Shown here: piece by piece, positions 44,811-54,078 of the stretch
Layout: every line of letters begins with the position of its first letter
How positions within the stretch are numbered: position 1 is the first letter of the stretch
NCBI RefSeq assembly: GCF_000720185.1
Contig: NZ_JOIY01000026.1
Span: 52,918-116,917 of the forward strand
Origin: Streptomyces sp. NRRL S-340
GTDB lineage: Bacteria; Actinomycetota; Actinomycetes; Streptomycetales; Streptomycetaceae
DNA length: 64,000 bases
Direction of reading: 5' to 3'
Position numbers and translations under genes: made by a program
The notes under the pieces: model-generated
The model's input: only the letters and a program-made list of their open reading frames with translations
What the model was told of the DNA's origin: nothing
The model's database searches: none

Positions 44811-44823
44811 TCACGTAGAGTGC
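44811..44823. promoter_or_regulatory. BldD-box-like sequence upstream of bldM
   Basis: TCACGTAGAGTGC has two mismatches to the BldD core (TNACNCWGNGTNA), 20 bp upstream of the bldM -35 box. Only suggestive. Confidence 0.3.
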
Positions 44824-44842
44824 CGAAAACGGCGTGCGGCCC

Positions 44843-44870
44843 CGTAACTCTTTCGAGTGACCGTCGTTGA
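44843..44870 (+). promoter_or_regulatory. Sigma-BldN promoter of bldM
   Basis: CGTAAC (44843-44848), 16-nt spacer, CGTTGA (44865-44870): an exact match to the known sigma-BldN consensus. This places bldM in the BldN cascade, with a leader of about 118 nt. Confidence 0.9.
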
Positions 44871-44994
44871 GAGTGCGGAGGCGGTTGAAAACACAGGTGC
44901 TCGGGCAGGCGTCCGAGACGGTCGACCGCACAGGTGACGATTTCGTACCAGCCTGGAGGCTCAAGGTGACGCGCATCAGCTGCGGAGGGCGGCC

Positions 44995-45606
44995 ATGACA
45001 TCCGTCCTCGTCTGCGACGACTCCCCGCTTGCCCGAGAGGCGCTCCGCCGCGCGGTCGCGACCGTGCCCGGCGTCGAGCGTGTGACGACGGCGGCCAACG
45101 GCGAGGAAGTCCTCCGCCGCTGGGGTGCCGACCGCTCGGACCTCATCCTCATGGACGTGCGCATGCCCGGACTGGGCGGTGTCGAGACGGTCCGGCGGCT
45201 GCTGTCCGCCGACCCCGGTGCGCGCATCATCATGCTCACGGTCGCCGAGGACCTCGACGGTGTCGCACTCGCCGTGGCCGCCGGCGCCCGCGGCTATCTG
45301 CACAAGGACGCCTCCCGCGCGGAGTTGCGCGCCACGGTGACCCAGGCCCTCGCCGACCCGACCTGGCGGCTCGCCCCGCGCCGGCTGCGCTCGGCCGAGA
45401 TGGGCGCCGCGCCCACGCTCACCGCGCGTGAGATCCAGGTCCTCGAAGGCATGAGCCACGGCCGCTCCAACGCGGAGATCGGCCGTGAGCTGTTCCTCTC
45501 CGAGGACACCGTCAAGACACACGCCCGGCGCCTGTTCAAGAAGCTCGGCGCCTCTGACCGCGCGCACGCGGTGGCCCTCGGTTTCCGGTGGGGCCTGGTC
45601 CGCTAG
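44995..45606 (+). CDS. bldM: Orphan response regulator BldM
   Basis: A 203-residue NarL/FixJ-type regulator needed for aerial mycelium and, as a heterodimer with WhiI, for sporulation genes. The receiver domain (1-120) retains Asp54 (LILMDVRMPG), but the residues around the phospho-pocket are atypical and the family acts without phosphorylation. The LuxR-type helix-turn-helix is near residues 140-195 (LTAREIQVLEGMSHGRSNAE). No sensor kinase is adjacent. GGAGGG at 44984-44989 supports ATG 44995. Transcription is from the sigma-BldN promoter upstream. Confidence 0.97.
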   Translation: MTSVLVCDDSPLAREALRRAVATVPGVERVTTAANGEEVLRRWGADRSDLILMDVRMPGLGGVETVRRLLSADPGARIIMLTVAEDLDGVALAVAAGARGYLHKDASRAELRATVTQALADPTWRLAPRRLRSAEMGAAPTLTAREIQVLEGMSHGRSNAEIGRELFLSEDTVKTHARRLFKKLGASDRAHAVALGFRWGLVR

Positions 45607-46259
45607 GACCGGTCCGGCGGATCAGGGCACAAAGAGCGCACGGCGCCTGACCGGGCCAGGTCAGCGGGCTGGTGCGGACAGCGGCAAGGCGGCAAAGGAC
45701 GCCCGCGCGAGGGGGAGTCCTCCCGCGCGAGCGGATGCCGGGCGTCGGGGAACCGGCGAGTGACGACAGCGCCGCGGACGGACGGGCCCCGTGTCCGCGG
45801 CATGAGCCGCCGGACCGCACCTCAGCCTCGCCGACGGGACCCCGGGTCCGCGCGGCGCGTCCCCAGGGCGAGTCGCCGTGCAGCCGCGCCGGCCGCACGG
45901 ACGCCTGTGCCGGTCGCGCGTACCACTGTGCCGGGCCGCGCACGCACGGCTACGCCGGTCGCGCCTGCAGCTGTGCCGCGGTCGCGCTGCGGACACGGGC
46001 CGCGGCCGCAACCGCACCGCGGCGGCCCGCCCGGACGGGGCGCCCTCCCGGGCGCGCGCCGGCCGGCCGGGAACGGGGAGACGGGGCCCGCGAAGGGCCC
46101 TCGAGCGGGTGCCGGCGGTGTCGCCCGTCGCGCCCCGGGTACCACTGACCGTGCGGCCCGCCGGGCGGCCGGTGCTCGTTTCGCCGCGGATGCCGCATCC
46201 TTGGAGGTGTGGAGTTCCTCGGGGACGAGTCGGTCGAGCGGAATGGGAGGGTGCAGGGG
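45607..46259. other. 653-nt gap between bldM and shbA
   Basis: No gene is supported. The DNA around 45880-46020 has imperfect CGGTCGCGC-type repeats of about 22-25 bp (units containing TGTGCCGGTCGCGCG or variants). It is probably low-complexity intergenic DNA and holds the shbA promoter, which is not clearly visible. Confidence 0.6.
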
Positions 46260-46937
46260 ATGGGTTCCGGCGCACCCGCTCATAACGCTTCGGTGCACAA
46301 CCGCGAAGGCGGTGCCGCGGAGCAGACGACGCCAAGGCACGATGGACCGATGCGCGACGACGAGGCGGCAGTTGCCCCAGGGGCGATCGGTGCGCTGGTG
46401 CACCGGGCCGTCGACGGCGACGAGCAGGCCACGCACGACCTGCTCGCCCGCGTCCACCCCCTGGCGCTGCGCTACTGCCGCACCCGTCTGTCGCGGCTCC
46501 CGGGCGACGCGCGCCACTTCGTCGAGGACCTGGCCCAGGAGGTCTGCGTCGCCGTCCTGCTCGCCCTGCCGCGCTACCGCGACACCGGCCGCCCCTTCGA
46601 GGCGTTCGTCTTCGCCATCGCCTCCCACAAGGTGGCCGACCTCCAGCGCGCGGCGATGCGCCACCCCGGTTCGACGGCCGTGCCGTCCGACGAGATGCCC
46701 GAGCGCCCCGACGACTCCCTCGGCCCGGAGGAGCGCGCCCTGCTCAGCAGCGACGCCGAGTGGGCGAAGAAACTCCTCGCCAACCTCCCGGAGAACCAGC
46801 GCGAGCTGTTGCTCCTGCGCATCGCGGTCGGCTTGACCGCCGAGGAGACCGGGCAGATGTTGGGAATGTCACCGGGGGCCGTCCGGGTGGCCCAGCACCG
46901 GGCGCTGAGCAGGCTGCGGGCGCTCGCCGAGCAGTAG
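46260..46937 (+). CDS. shbA: ECF sigma factor ShbA
   Basis: An extracytoplasmic-function sigma factor that in Streptomyces drives transcription of hrdB, the principal sigma factor gene. It has 225 residues from ATG 46260. Sigma-2 covers [20 protein letters not shown] to [20 protein letters not shown] (about 45-110); sigma-4 ends [20 protein letters not shown] (about 175-215). The first 30 residues are unstructured. GGGAGG at 46245-46250 with a 9-nt gap supports this start; ATG 46350 is the alternative. No anti-sigma gene is adjacent. The name rests on motif and position between bldM and guaB. Confidence 0.88.
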   Translation: MGSGAPAHNASVHNREGGAAEQTTPRHDGPMRDDEAAVAPGAIGALVHRAVDGDEQATHDLLARVHPLALRYCRTRLSRLPGDARHFVEDLAQEVCVAVLLALPRYRDTGRPFEAFVFAIASHKVADLQRAAMRHPGSTAVPSDEMPERPDDSLGPEERALLSSDAEWAKKLLANLPENQRELLLLRIAVGLTAEETGQMLGMSPGAVRVAQHRALSRLRALAEQ

Positions 46938-47009
46938 CCGGGCGTCCGTTGGACCGGCCGCGCGCCGGTGTCGTAGGAAGATACGAAGCCCGGGGCGGTC
47001 CTTCGTCGT

Positions 47010-47035
47010 GGAATGAGACGCCTCCGCTTCCCGTT
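47010..47035 (+). promoter_or_regulatory. Sigma-R-type promoter upstream of guaB
   Basis: GGAAT (47010-47014), 18-nt spacer, GTT (47033-47035), matching the thiol-stress sigma-R pattern GGAAT-N18-GTT. The start codon is about 35-40 nt downstream of the predicted start site. A TAGCAT box overlaps the GTT and could serve a second sigma factor. Confidence 0.6.
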
Positions 47036-47037
47036 AG

Positions 47038-48585
<1,548 letters not shown>

Positions 48586-48597
48586 ACCGGAAGTCCT

Positions 48598-48625
48598 CCC
48601 CGCGCGCGTAGAGCCGCGCGCGGGG
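48598..48625 (+). terminator. First hairpin after guaB
   Basis: 11-bp stem CCCCGCGCGCG / CGCGCGCGGGG with a 6-nt loop. Confidence 0.7.
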
Positions 48626-48646
48626 AGCACCGCCGGCGACGTGGAA

Positions 48647-48675
48647 GGGCGGCCCCGGGCGCACCGGGGCCGCCC
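48647..48675 (+). terminator. Second hairpin after guaB
   Basis: 12-bp stem GGGCGGCCCCGG / CCGGGGCCGCCC, 5-nt loop, followed by TT. Tandem terminators separate guaB from guaB3. Confidence 0.8.
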
Positions 48676-48735
48676 TTGTCATGGGTGTCGGCGATACTGG
48701 AAGACGCTGCAACGCATCAGGGAAAGGCCACAGAC

Positions 48736-49860
48736 GTGACTGAGATCGAGATCGGGCGCGGCAAGCGCGGCCGCCGGGCGTACGCCTTCGACGACATCGC
48801 CGTCGTCCCCAGCCGCCGTACGCGGGACCCGAAGGAGGTCTCGATCGCCTGGCAGATCGACGCCTACCGGTTCGAGCTGCCCTTCCTGGCCGCCCCCATG
48901 GACTCCGTCGTCTCCCCGGCCACCGCGATCCGCATCGGTGAGCTGGGCGGCCTCGGCGTGCTCAACCTCGAAGGCCTGTGGACCCGCCACGAGGACCCGC
49001 AGCCCCTGCTGGACGAGATCACCGAGCTGCCCGCCGAGGCCGCGACCCGCCGCCTCCAGGAGATCTACGCCGCTCCCGTCAAGGAGGAGCTGATCGGCGC
49101 GCGCATCAAGGAGGTGCGCGACTCCGGTGTGGTCACCGCCGCCGCGCTCTCCCCGCAGCGCACCGCCCAGTTCTCCAAGGCCGTCGTCGACGCGGGCGTG
49201 GACATCTTCGTCATCCGCGGCACCACGGTCTCCGCCGAGCACGTCTCCTCCTCGCACGAGCCGCTGAACCTGAAGCAGTTCATCTACGAGCTGGACGTCC
49301 CGGTGATCGTCGGCGGCTGCGCCACCTACACCGCCGCCCTGCACCTGATGCGCACGGGCGCGGCCGGCGTGCTGGTCGGCTTCGGCGGCGGCGCCGCGCA
49401 CACCACGCGCAACGTGCTGGGCATCCAGGTCCCCATGGCCACCGCGGTCGCGGACGTGGCCGCCGCCCGCCGCGACTACATGGACGAGTCCGGCGGCCGG
49501 TACGTGCACGTGATCGCGGACGGCGGCGTCGGCTGGTCCGGCGACCTGCCCAAGGCGATCGCCTGCGGCGCGGACGCCGTGATGATGGGCTCCCCGCTCG
49601 CCCGTGCGACCGACGCGCCCGGCAAGGGGCACCACTGGGGCATGGAGGCCGTCAACGTGGAGCTGCCGCGCGGCCAGAAGGTCGACCTCGGCACCGTCGG
49701 CACCATCGAGGAGGTCCTCACCGGTCCCTCGCACACCCCGGACGGCTCGATGAACTTCTTCGGCGCGCTGCGCCGTGCCATGGCCACGACGGGCTACAGC
49801 GAGCTGAAGGAGTTCCAGCGCGTCGAGGTCACGGTGGCGGACGCGCAGCACAAGCGGTAA
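48736..49860 (+). CDS. guaB3: GuaB3-family IMP dehydrogenase-related protein lacking the catalytic cysteine
   Basis: A 374-residue protein of the IMPDH/GMPR fold without CBS domains. The N-terminus is TEIEIGRGKRGRRAYAFDDI. The phosphate-binding segments SGDLPKAIACGADAVMMGSP and LDVPVIVGGCATYTAALHLM are present. At the loop that in IMPDH reads GPGSICTTR with the nucleophilic Cys, this protein has GFGGGAAHTTR, so His replaces Cys. IMP dehydrogenase by the known mechanism is therefore doubtful. Other GuaB3 proteins have been reported as GMP reductases or without activity. It starts at GTG 48736 and ends at a strong terminator. Confidence 0.93.
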   Translation: MTEIEIGRGKRGRRAYAFDDIAVVPSRRTRDPKEVSIAWQIDAYRFELPFLAAPMDSVVSPATAIRIGELGGLGVLNLEGLWTRHEDPQPLLDEITELPAEAATRRLQEIYAAPVKEELIGARIKEVRDSGVVTAAALSPQRTAQFSKAVVDAGVDIFVIRGTTVSAEHVSSSHEPLNLKQFIYELDVPVIVGGCATYTAALHLMRTGAAGVLVGFGGGAAHTTRNVLGIQVPMATAVADVAAARRDYMDESGGRYVHVIADGGVGWSGDLPKAIACGADAVMMGSPLARATDAPGKGHHWGMEAVNVELPRGQKVDLGTVGTIEEVLTGPSHTPDGSMNFFGALRRAMATTGYSELKEFQRVEVTVADAQHKR

Positions 49861-49885
49861 GTCTCGCCGGGCTTCCACGCCAGGG

Positions 49886-49927
49886 AAGGGGCCCGGCCAC
49901 TCGCTCAGGCGAGTGGCCGGGCCCCTT
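49886..49927 (+). terminator. Terminator after guaB3
   Basis: Perfect 19-bp stem (AAGGGGCCCGGCCACTCGC and its complement) with a TCAG loop. One of the strongest hairpins in the window. Confidence 0.9.
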
Positions 49928-50158
49928 GGCGTTCGAGCGGTGGGGGCGCGTTCGGTGAGGTGGGGGCGCATGGTTGCGTTCGGGGCGAATGCGCCGGGGA
50001 CGGGCGTGTCGGGCCGGTGACGTCCGTGATCGGCGACCCGGTCGTCCGGGACGCCCCCTTCCAAGGACACGATCCGGACCCCGCCCTCGGGGCCCGGCCC
50101 GATCTCCGACGCGCCGTTCACCGGGCCGCTGGGTGGCATCGTGGAAGGGGGCGCACCC

Positions 50159-50254
50159 ATGGGCCGTCACCGCGAGCCCACCCGCCGGGACCACATCCGG
50201 CTTCGGCTGGTGAAGTGCCGGAGGAGGTGGATCTCGCGGATTCACGGATGGTGA
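50159..50254 (+). CDS. Possible 31-residue basic peptide
   Basis: A short frame starting MGRHREPTRRDHIRLRLVKC with GGAAGGGGG 8 nt before its ATG and a stop at 50252-50254. Third positions are largely G or C. It encodes nine arginines and one cysteine and no signal peptide. It lies in the 487-nt gap 49928-50414, which otherwise shows no gene. It could be a leader peptide or chance. Confidence 0.3.
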   Translation: MGRHREPTRRDHIRLRLVKCRRRWISRIHGW

Positions 50255-50414
50255 GCGGCCGCCCCGCACAAGCTGGGGGCGGACACTCCGTGATCCGTCT
50301 GGGGCCTGCCGCAGTGGCCCCTGCGGTGGGTTCCGTCTCATACGGCAGCGGCGGGACTCGTCCGCTTTCACCGCTTTCACCGCTTCCGGCCGCCGGGCCC
50401 CCGCGCGCCCCCTT

Positions 50415-51623
50415 TCACAACCGGTGCGCCGCCCCCAGCGGGGCCGCGCCGCGGGTGTCCAGGAGCAGTTGGGCCTTCACCGACAGGCCTTGCAGGTCGT
50501 ACGTCCGGTGGTGCTGGAGCAGGATCGTCAGGTCGGCGTCGGCCACCGCTTCGTAGAGGGCGTCCGCGCGCGGGACGGGGCGGTCCTGGACGCTCCAGGC
50601 GTGCACGTACGGGTCGTGGTAGCTGACGCAGGCGCCCAGGCCCGTCAGGCGGTCGGCGATCTCCTCGGCGGGGGTGCCCTGGAGGTCGGCGAGGTCGGGC
50701 TTGTAGGTGACGCCCAGGAGGAGGACGCGGGCGCCGCGCGCCGACTTGCCGTGCTCGTTGAGCAGGGCGGCGGCGCGCTGGACGACGTAGCGGGGCATGC
50801 GGCTGTTGACCTGCTGGGCGAGTTCCACCATGCGCAGGCCGCGGCCGGCCGTGCCGGACATGTCCTGGGGCAGGCCGGGGCCGCCCACGCCGGGGCCGGG
50901 CCGGAAGGCCTGGAAGCCGAACGGCTTGGTCTCGGCGCAGCGCACCACGTCCCACAGGTCGACGCCGAGGTCGTGGCAGAGCACGGCCATCTCGTTGACG
51001 AGGGCGATGTTGACGTGCCGGTAGTTGGTCTCCAGGAGGTGGACCGTCTCCGCCTCGCGCAGTCCGCGCGCGCGGACCACCTTGTCGGTGAGGCGGCCGT
51101 AGAAGGCGGCGGCGGACTCGGTGCAGGCCGGGGTGAGGCCGCCGATCACCTTCGGCGTGTTGGCCGGGGTGATGTCGCGGTTGCCGGGGTCGACGCGGCT
51201 GGGGGAGTAGGCGAGGTGGAAGTCGCGGCCGGCGAGGAGGCCGGAGCCCTCCTCCAGGAGCGGGCGCAGGAAGGCGTCCGTGGTCCCGGGGTGGACGGGT
51301 GACTCCAGGATCACCGTGGTGTGCGGGCGCAGGTGTCCGGCGAGGGCGCGGGCGGCGGTCTCCACCTGCCCCAGGTCGAACCCGCCGTCGGCGCCGCGCG
51401 GGGTGGGCGCGCAGATCACGGCGGTGCGCACCCGGCCCAGCTCGGCGGGGTTGGTGGCCGGCCGGAAGCCCCCCGAGAGCATCCGGCGCAGTTCGGCGGC
51501 GCTGAGCGAGCCGGGTTCCTCCCCGATGCGGTACCCGAGCGTGGGGACACCGGCGGCGACGGCGGCCTGGGCCAGGGGCAGGCCGAGAGGACCGAGTCCG
51601 ATGACGGCGAGATCTGCGGGCAT
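50415..51623 (-). CDS. UDP-sugar dehydrogenase homologue lacking the catalytic Cys and Lys
   Basis: A 402-residue relative of WecC-type nucleotide-sugar dehydrogenases. The NAD site is ADLAVIGLGPLGLPLAQAAV, the central helix is LLETNYRHVNIALVNEMAVL, and the UDP domain has LLLGVTYKPDLADLQGTPAE. In active enzymes the catalytic loop reads GGHCIPxD; here it reads GGPGLPQD, so the Cys is a Gly. The family's conserved lysine before LLEN is also replaced (TVHLLETN). It should not oxidise a sugar by the usual route. ATG 51623 (GAAGGA upstream) is preferred to ATG 51665. The neighbours glpD and guaB3 suggest no pathway. Confidence 0.85.
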   Translation of the reverse strand: MPADLAVIGLGPLGLPLAQAAVAAGVPTLGYRIGEEPGSLSAAELRRMLSGGFRPATNPAELGRVRTAVICAPTPRGADGGFDLGQVETAARALAGHLRPHTTVILESPVHPGTTDAFLRPLLEEGSGLLAGRDFHLAYSPSRVDPGNRDITPANTPKVIGGLTPACTESAAAFYGRLTDKVVRARGLREAETVHLLETNYRHVNIALVNEMAVLCHDLGVDLWDVVRCAETKPFGFQAFRPGPGVGGPGLPQDMSGTAGRGLRMVELAQQVNSRMPRYVVQRAAALLNEHGKSARGARVLLLGVTYKPDLADLQGTPAEEIADRLTGLGACVSYHDPYVHAWSVQDRPVPRADALYEAVADADLTILLQHHRTYDLQGLSVKAQLLLDTRGAAPLGAAHRL

Positions 51624-51915
51624 GGCGTGGGCCGTCCTTCCCAATAACCGAGGTGGTGCGGGCACGCAAGTCCGGTGGACAGGACGAGCGAGAGCAATGT
51701 CAGACTAGGAGTAAATATGACCGTTTTGCGGGATTGACCAGCGTGTTTCTGGGTGAACCGGTGGGAGTTGTCCACAGGCTGGGGGCGACTGGTGGCTGAA
51801 GACGGGCAACCCGGTCAGAATTTGGGCAGGGGAGAACGCGAGGGGTACTGGAGACGGATGGGACGGGGCTTCGCCCGACGGGTGCGGCCGGCTCGACCGA
51901 GAGCGGGAGGCAGCG
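51624..51915. other. Divergent promoter region between the dehydrogenase homologue and glpD
   Basis: 292 nt without a gene. An A+T-richer patch at 51701-51735 (AGGAGTAAATATGACCGTTT) is the likely promoter site. No clear operator for a glycerol regulator was found. Confidence 0.5.
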
Positions 51916-53622
51916 GTGAGGACAGCGACACTGGGGCCGGCGCAGCGCGCCGAGTCACTGGCGGCAATGGCCGAGCGTGAGCTGGACATTCTGGTCGTGG
52001 GTGGCGGCGTGGTGGGTGCGGGCACGGCCCTGGACGCGGTGACGCGCGGCCTGTCCACCGGCATCGTCGAGGCACGCGACTGGGCGTCCGGCACCTCCAG
52101 CCGGTCCAGCAAACTGATTCACGGCGGTCTGCGCTACCTGGAGATGCTCGACTTCGCCCTGGTGCGCGAGGCGCTGAAGGAACGCGGCCTGCTGCTGGAG
52201 CGGCTGGCTCCGCACCTGGTCAAGCCGGTGCCGTTCCTGTACCCGCTCCAGCACACCGGCTGGGAGCGGCTGTACGCGGGCTCGGGCGTCGCGCTCTACG
52301 ACGGCATGTCGATGGCCCGCGGCCACGGCCGCGGACTGCCCCTGCACCGCCACCTGAGCCGCCGTCACGCCCTGCGCGTGGCCCCCTGCCTGAAGAAGGA
52401 CGCCCTGGTCGGCGCCCTGCAGTACTACGACGCCCAGATGGACGACGCCCGCTTCGTGGCGACCCTGGTGCGCACCGCCGTGTCCTACGGCGCGCTGGCC
52501 GCCAACCGCGCGCGGGTCACCGGGTTCCTGCGCGAGGGCGAGCGCGTGGTCGGTGCGCGGGTGCAGGACGTCGAGGGCGGCGACGAGTACGAGGTCCGCG
52601 CCCAGCAGGTCGTCAATGCGACCGGGGTGTGGACGGACGACACGCAGGCGATGGTGGGCGAGCGCGGCCAGTTCCACGTCCGCGCATCCAAGGGCATCCA
52701 CCTCGTCGTGCCCAAGGACCGCATCCACTCCTCCACCGGTTTGATCCTGCGCACCGAGAAGTCCGTCCTGTTCGTCATCCCCTGGGGGCGGCACTGGATC
52801 ATCGGCACCACCGACACCGACTGGGACCTGGACAAGGCCCACCCGGCCGCCTCCAGCGCCGACATCGACTACCTCCTGGAGCACGTCAACTCGGTGCTCG
52901 CGGTGCCGCTGACCCGCGACGACGTGGAGGGCGTCTACGCGGGCCTGCGGCCCCTGCTGGCCGGCGAGTCCGACGCCACCAGCAAGCTCTCGCGCGAGCA
53001 CACCGTGGCGCACCCGGTGCCGGGGCTCGTGGTCGTCGCGGGCGGCAAGTACACCACCTACCGGGTGATGGCCAAGGACGCCGTCGACGAGGCGGTGCAC
53101 GGCCTGGACATGCGCGTCGCCGACTGCGTCACCGAGGAGACCCCGCTGTTCGGCGCGGAGGGCTACCAGGCGCTGTGGAACGCGCGGGCGCGCATCGCCG
53201 CCGAGACCGGGATCCACGTGGTGCGCGTCGAGCACCTGCTGAACCGGTACGGGACGGCGGCGCGGGAAGTCCTCGACCTCATCGCCGCGGACCCCTCCCT
53301 CGGCGCGCCGCTGAAGGCCGCGGACGACTACCTGCGCGCCGAGGTCGTCTACGCCGCCTCCCACGAGGGGGCCCGGCACCTGGACGACGTGCTGACCCGG
53401 CGCACCCGCATATCCATCGAGACCTTCGACCGGGGCACGCGCAGCGCGCGCGAGGCCGCCGAGCTGATGGCGCCGGTCCTGGGCTGGGACGAGGACCAGA
53501 TCGCACGCGAGGTGGAGCACTACCAGAAGCGGGTCGAGGCGGAGCGGGAGTCGCAGCGCCAGCCCGACGACCTGACGGCCGACGCGGCACGGCTGGGGGC
53601 GCCGGACATCGTGCCGCTGTAG
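51916..53622 (+). CDS. glpD: Glycerol-3-phosphate dehydrogenase (FAD-dependent)
   Basis: Oxidises sn-glycerol-3-phosphate to dihydroxyacetone phosphate and passes electrons to quinones at the membrane. It has 568 residues. The FAD site is LDILVVGGGVVGAGTALDAV and the following TSSRSSKLIHGGLRYLEML is the family signature. GRHWIIGTTDTDWDLDKAHP and YTTYRVMAKDAVDEA are further signatures. The C-terminal helical domain ends near residue 555. GTG 51916 follows GGGAGG. No glpK or glpF lies beside it, so glycerol uptake is encoded elsewhere. Confidence 0.95.
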   Translation: MRTATLGPAQRAESLAAMAERELDILVVGGGVVGAGTALDAVTRGLSTGIVEARDWASGTSSRSSKLIHGGLRYLEMLDFALVREALKERGLLLERLAPHLVKPVPFLYPLQHTGWERLYAGSGVALYDGMSMARGHGRGLPLHRHLSRRHALRVAPCLKKDALVGALQYYDAQMDDARFVATLVRTAVSYGALAANRARVTGFLREGERVVGARVQDVEGGDEYEVRAQQVVNATGVWTDDTQAMVGERGQFHVRASKGIHLVVPKDRIHSSTGLILRTEKSVLFVIPWGRHWIIGTTDTDWDLDKAHPAASSADIDYLLEHVNSVLAVPLTRDDVEGVYAGLRPLLAGESDATSKLSREHTVAHPVPGLVVVAGGKYTTYRVMAKDAVDEAVHGLDMRVADCVTEETPLFGAEGYQALWNARARIAAETGIHVVRVEHLLNRYGTAAREVLDLIAADPSLGAPLKAADDYLRAEVVYAASHEGARHLDDVLTRRTRISIETFDRGTRSAREAAELMAPVLGWDEDQIAREVEHYQKRVEAERESQRQPDDLTADAARLGAPDIVPL

Positions 53623-53742
53623 GCGGTGCCGCCGGGGACCGGGCCCGGAGGCCTCCGGGTGACTCCGCGGCCTGGCCGGGAGGGGGTTCGGGGTGATTCG
53701 AGAGCGGGTCTGGGAGGCGGTCGGGAGGCGGGGCCCGGAGCG

Positions 53743-53863
53743 GTGCGTACGCGGGCCCCGGATGCGGGTCCCGGGTGGTTCGGGTGCGGTTCGCGCGGTG
53801 GTGCGTACGCAGGTCCCGGGTGCGGGCCCCCGGTGGTTCGTACGCAGGTTGCGGGGCGGTTCG
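53743..53863 (+). repeat. Imperfect 40-bp direct repeats
   Basis: Two similar 40-bp units (53743-53782, 53801-53840; both begin GTGCGTACGC) and a partial third to 53863. They lie in the 456-nt glpD-kinase gap, where no gene is seen. Confidence 0.75.
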
Positions 53864-54078
53864 TGAGGCCGCCCGGGGAGGAGAGGGGAGGAAGCGGGAG
53901 AGAAGGGGGCGACGCAGAAGGGTTTCGTCACCGGCCGTCATCACACCGTGTCACACGCGCTGTTCAGCGGTGGGTCCGCCGCGCCCCGGGGTGTCCGCAC
54001 AGGGCACCCTGGGCGTCGAGCACTTGTCGGGTGAGGGACAATGGAGCCTCTGTCAGGGCGGGTTGCATGAGGGGACGC

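Noticed and set aside
45607..46259. Protein gene between bldM and shbA
   Set aside because: Open frames exist on both strands, but none has a good ribosome site, a start with context, or recognisable domains; composition looks like repeat-rich spacer.
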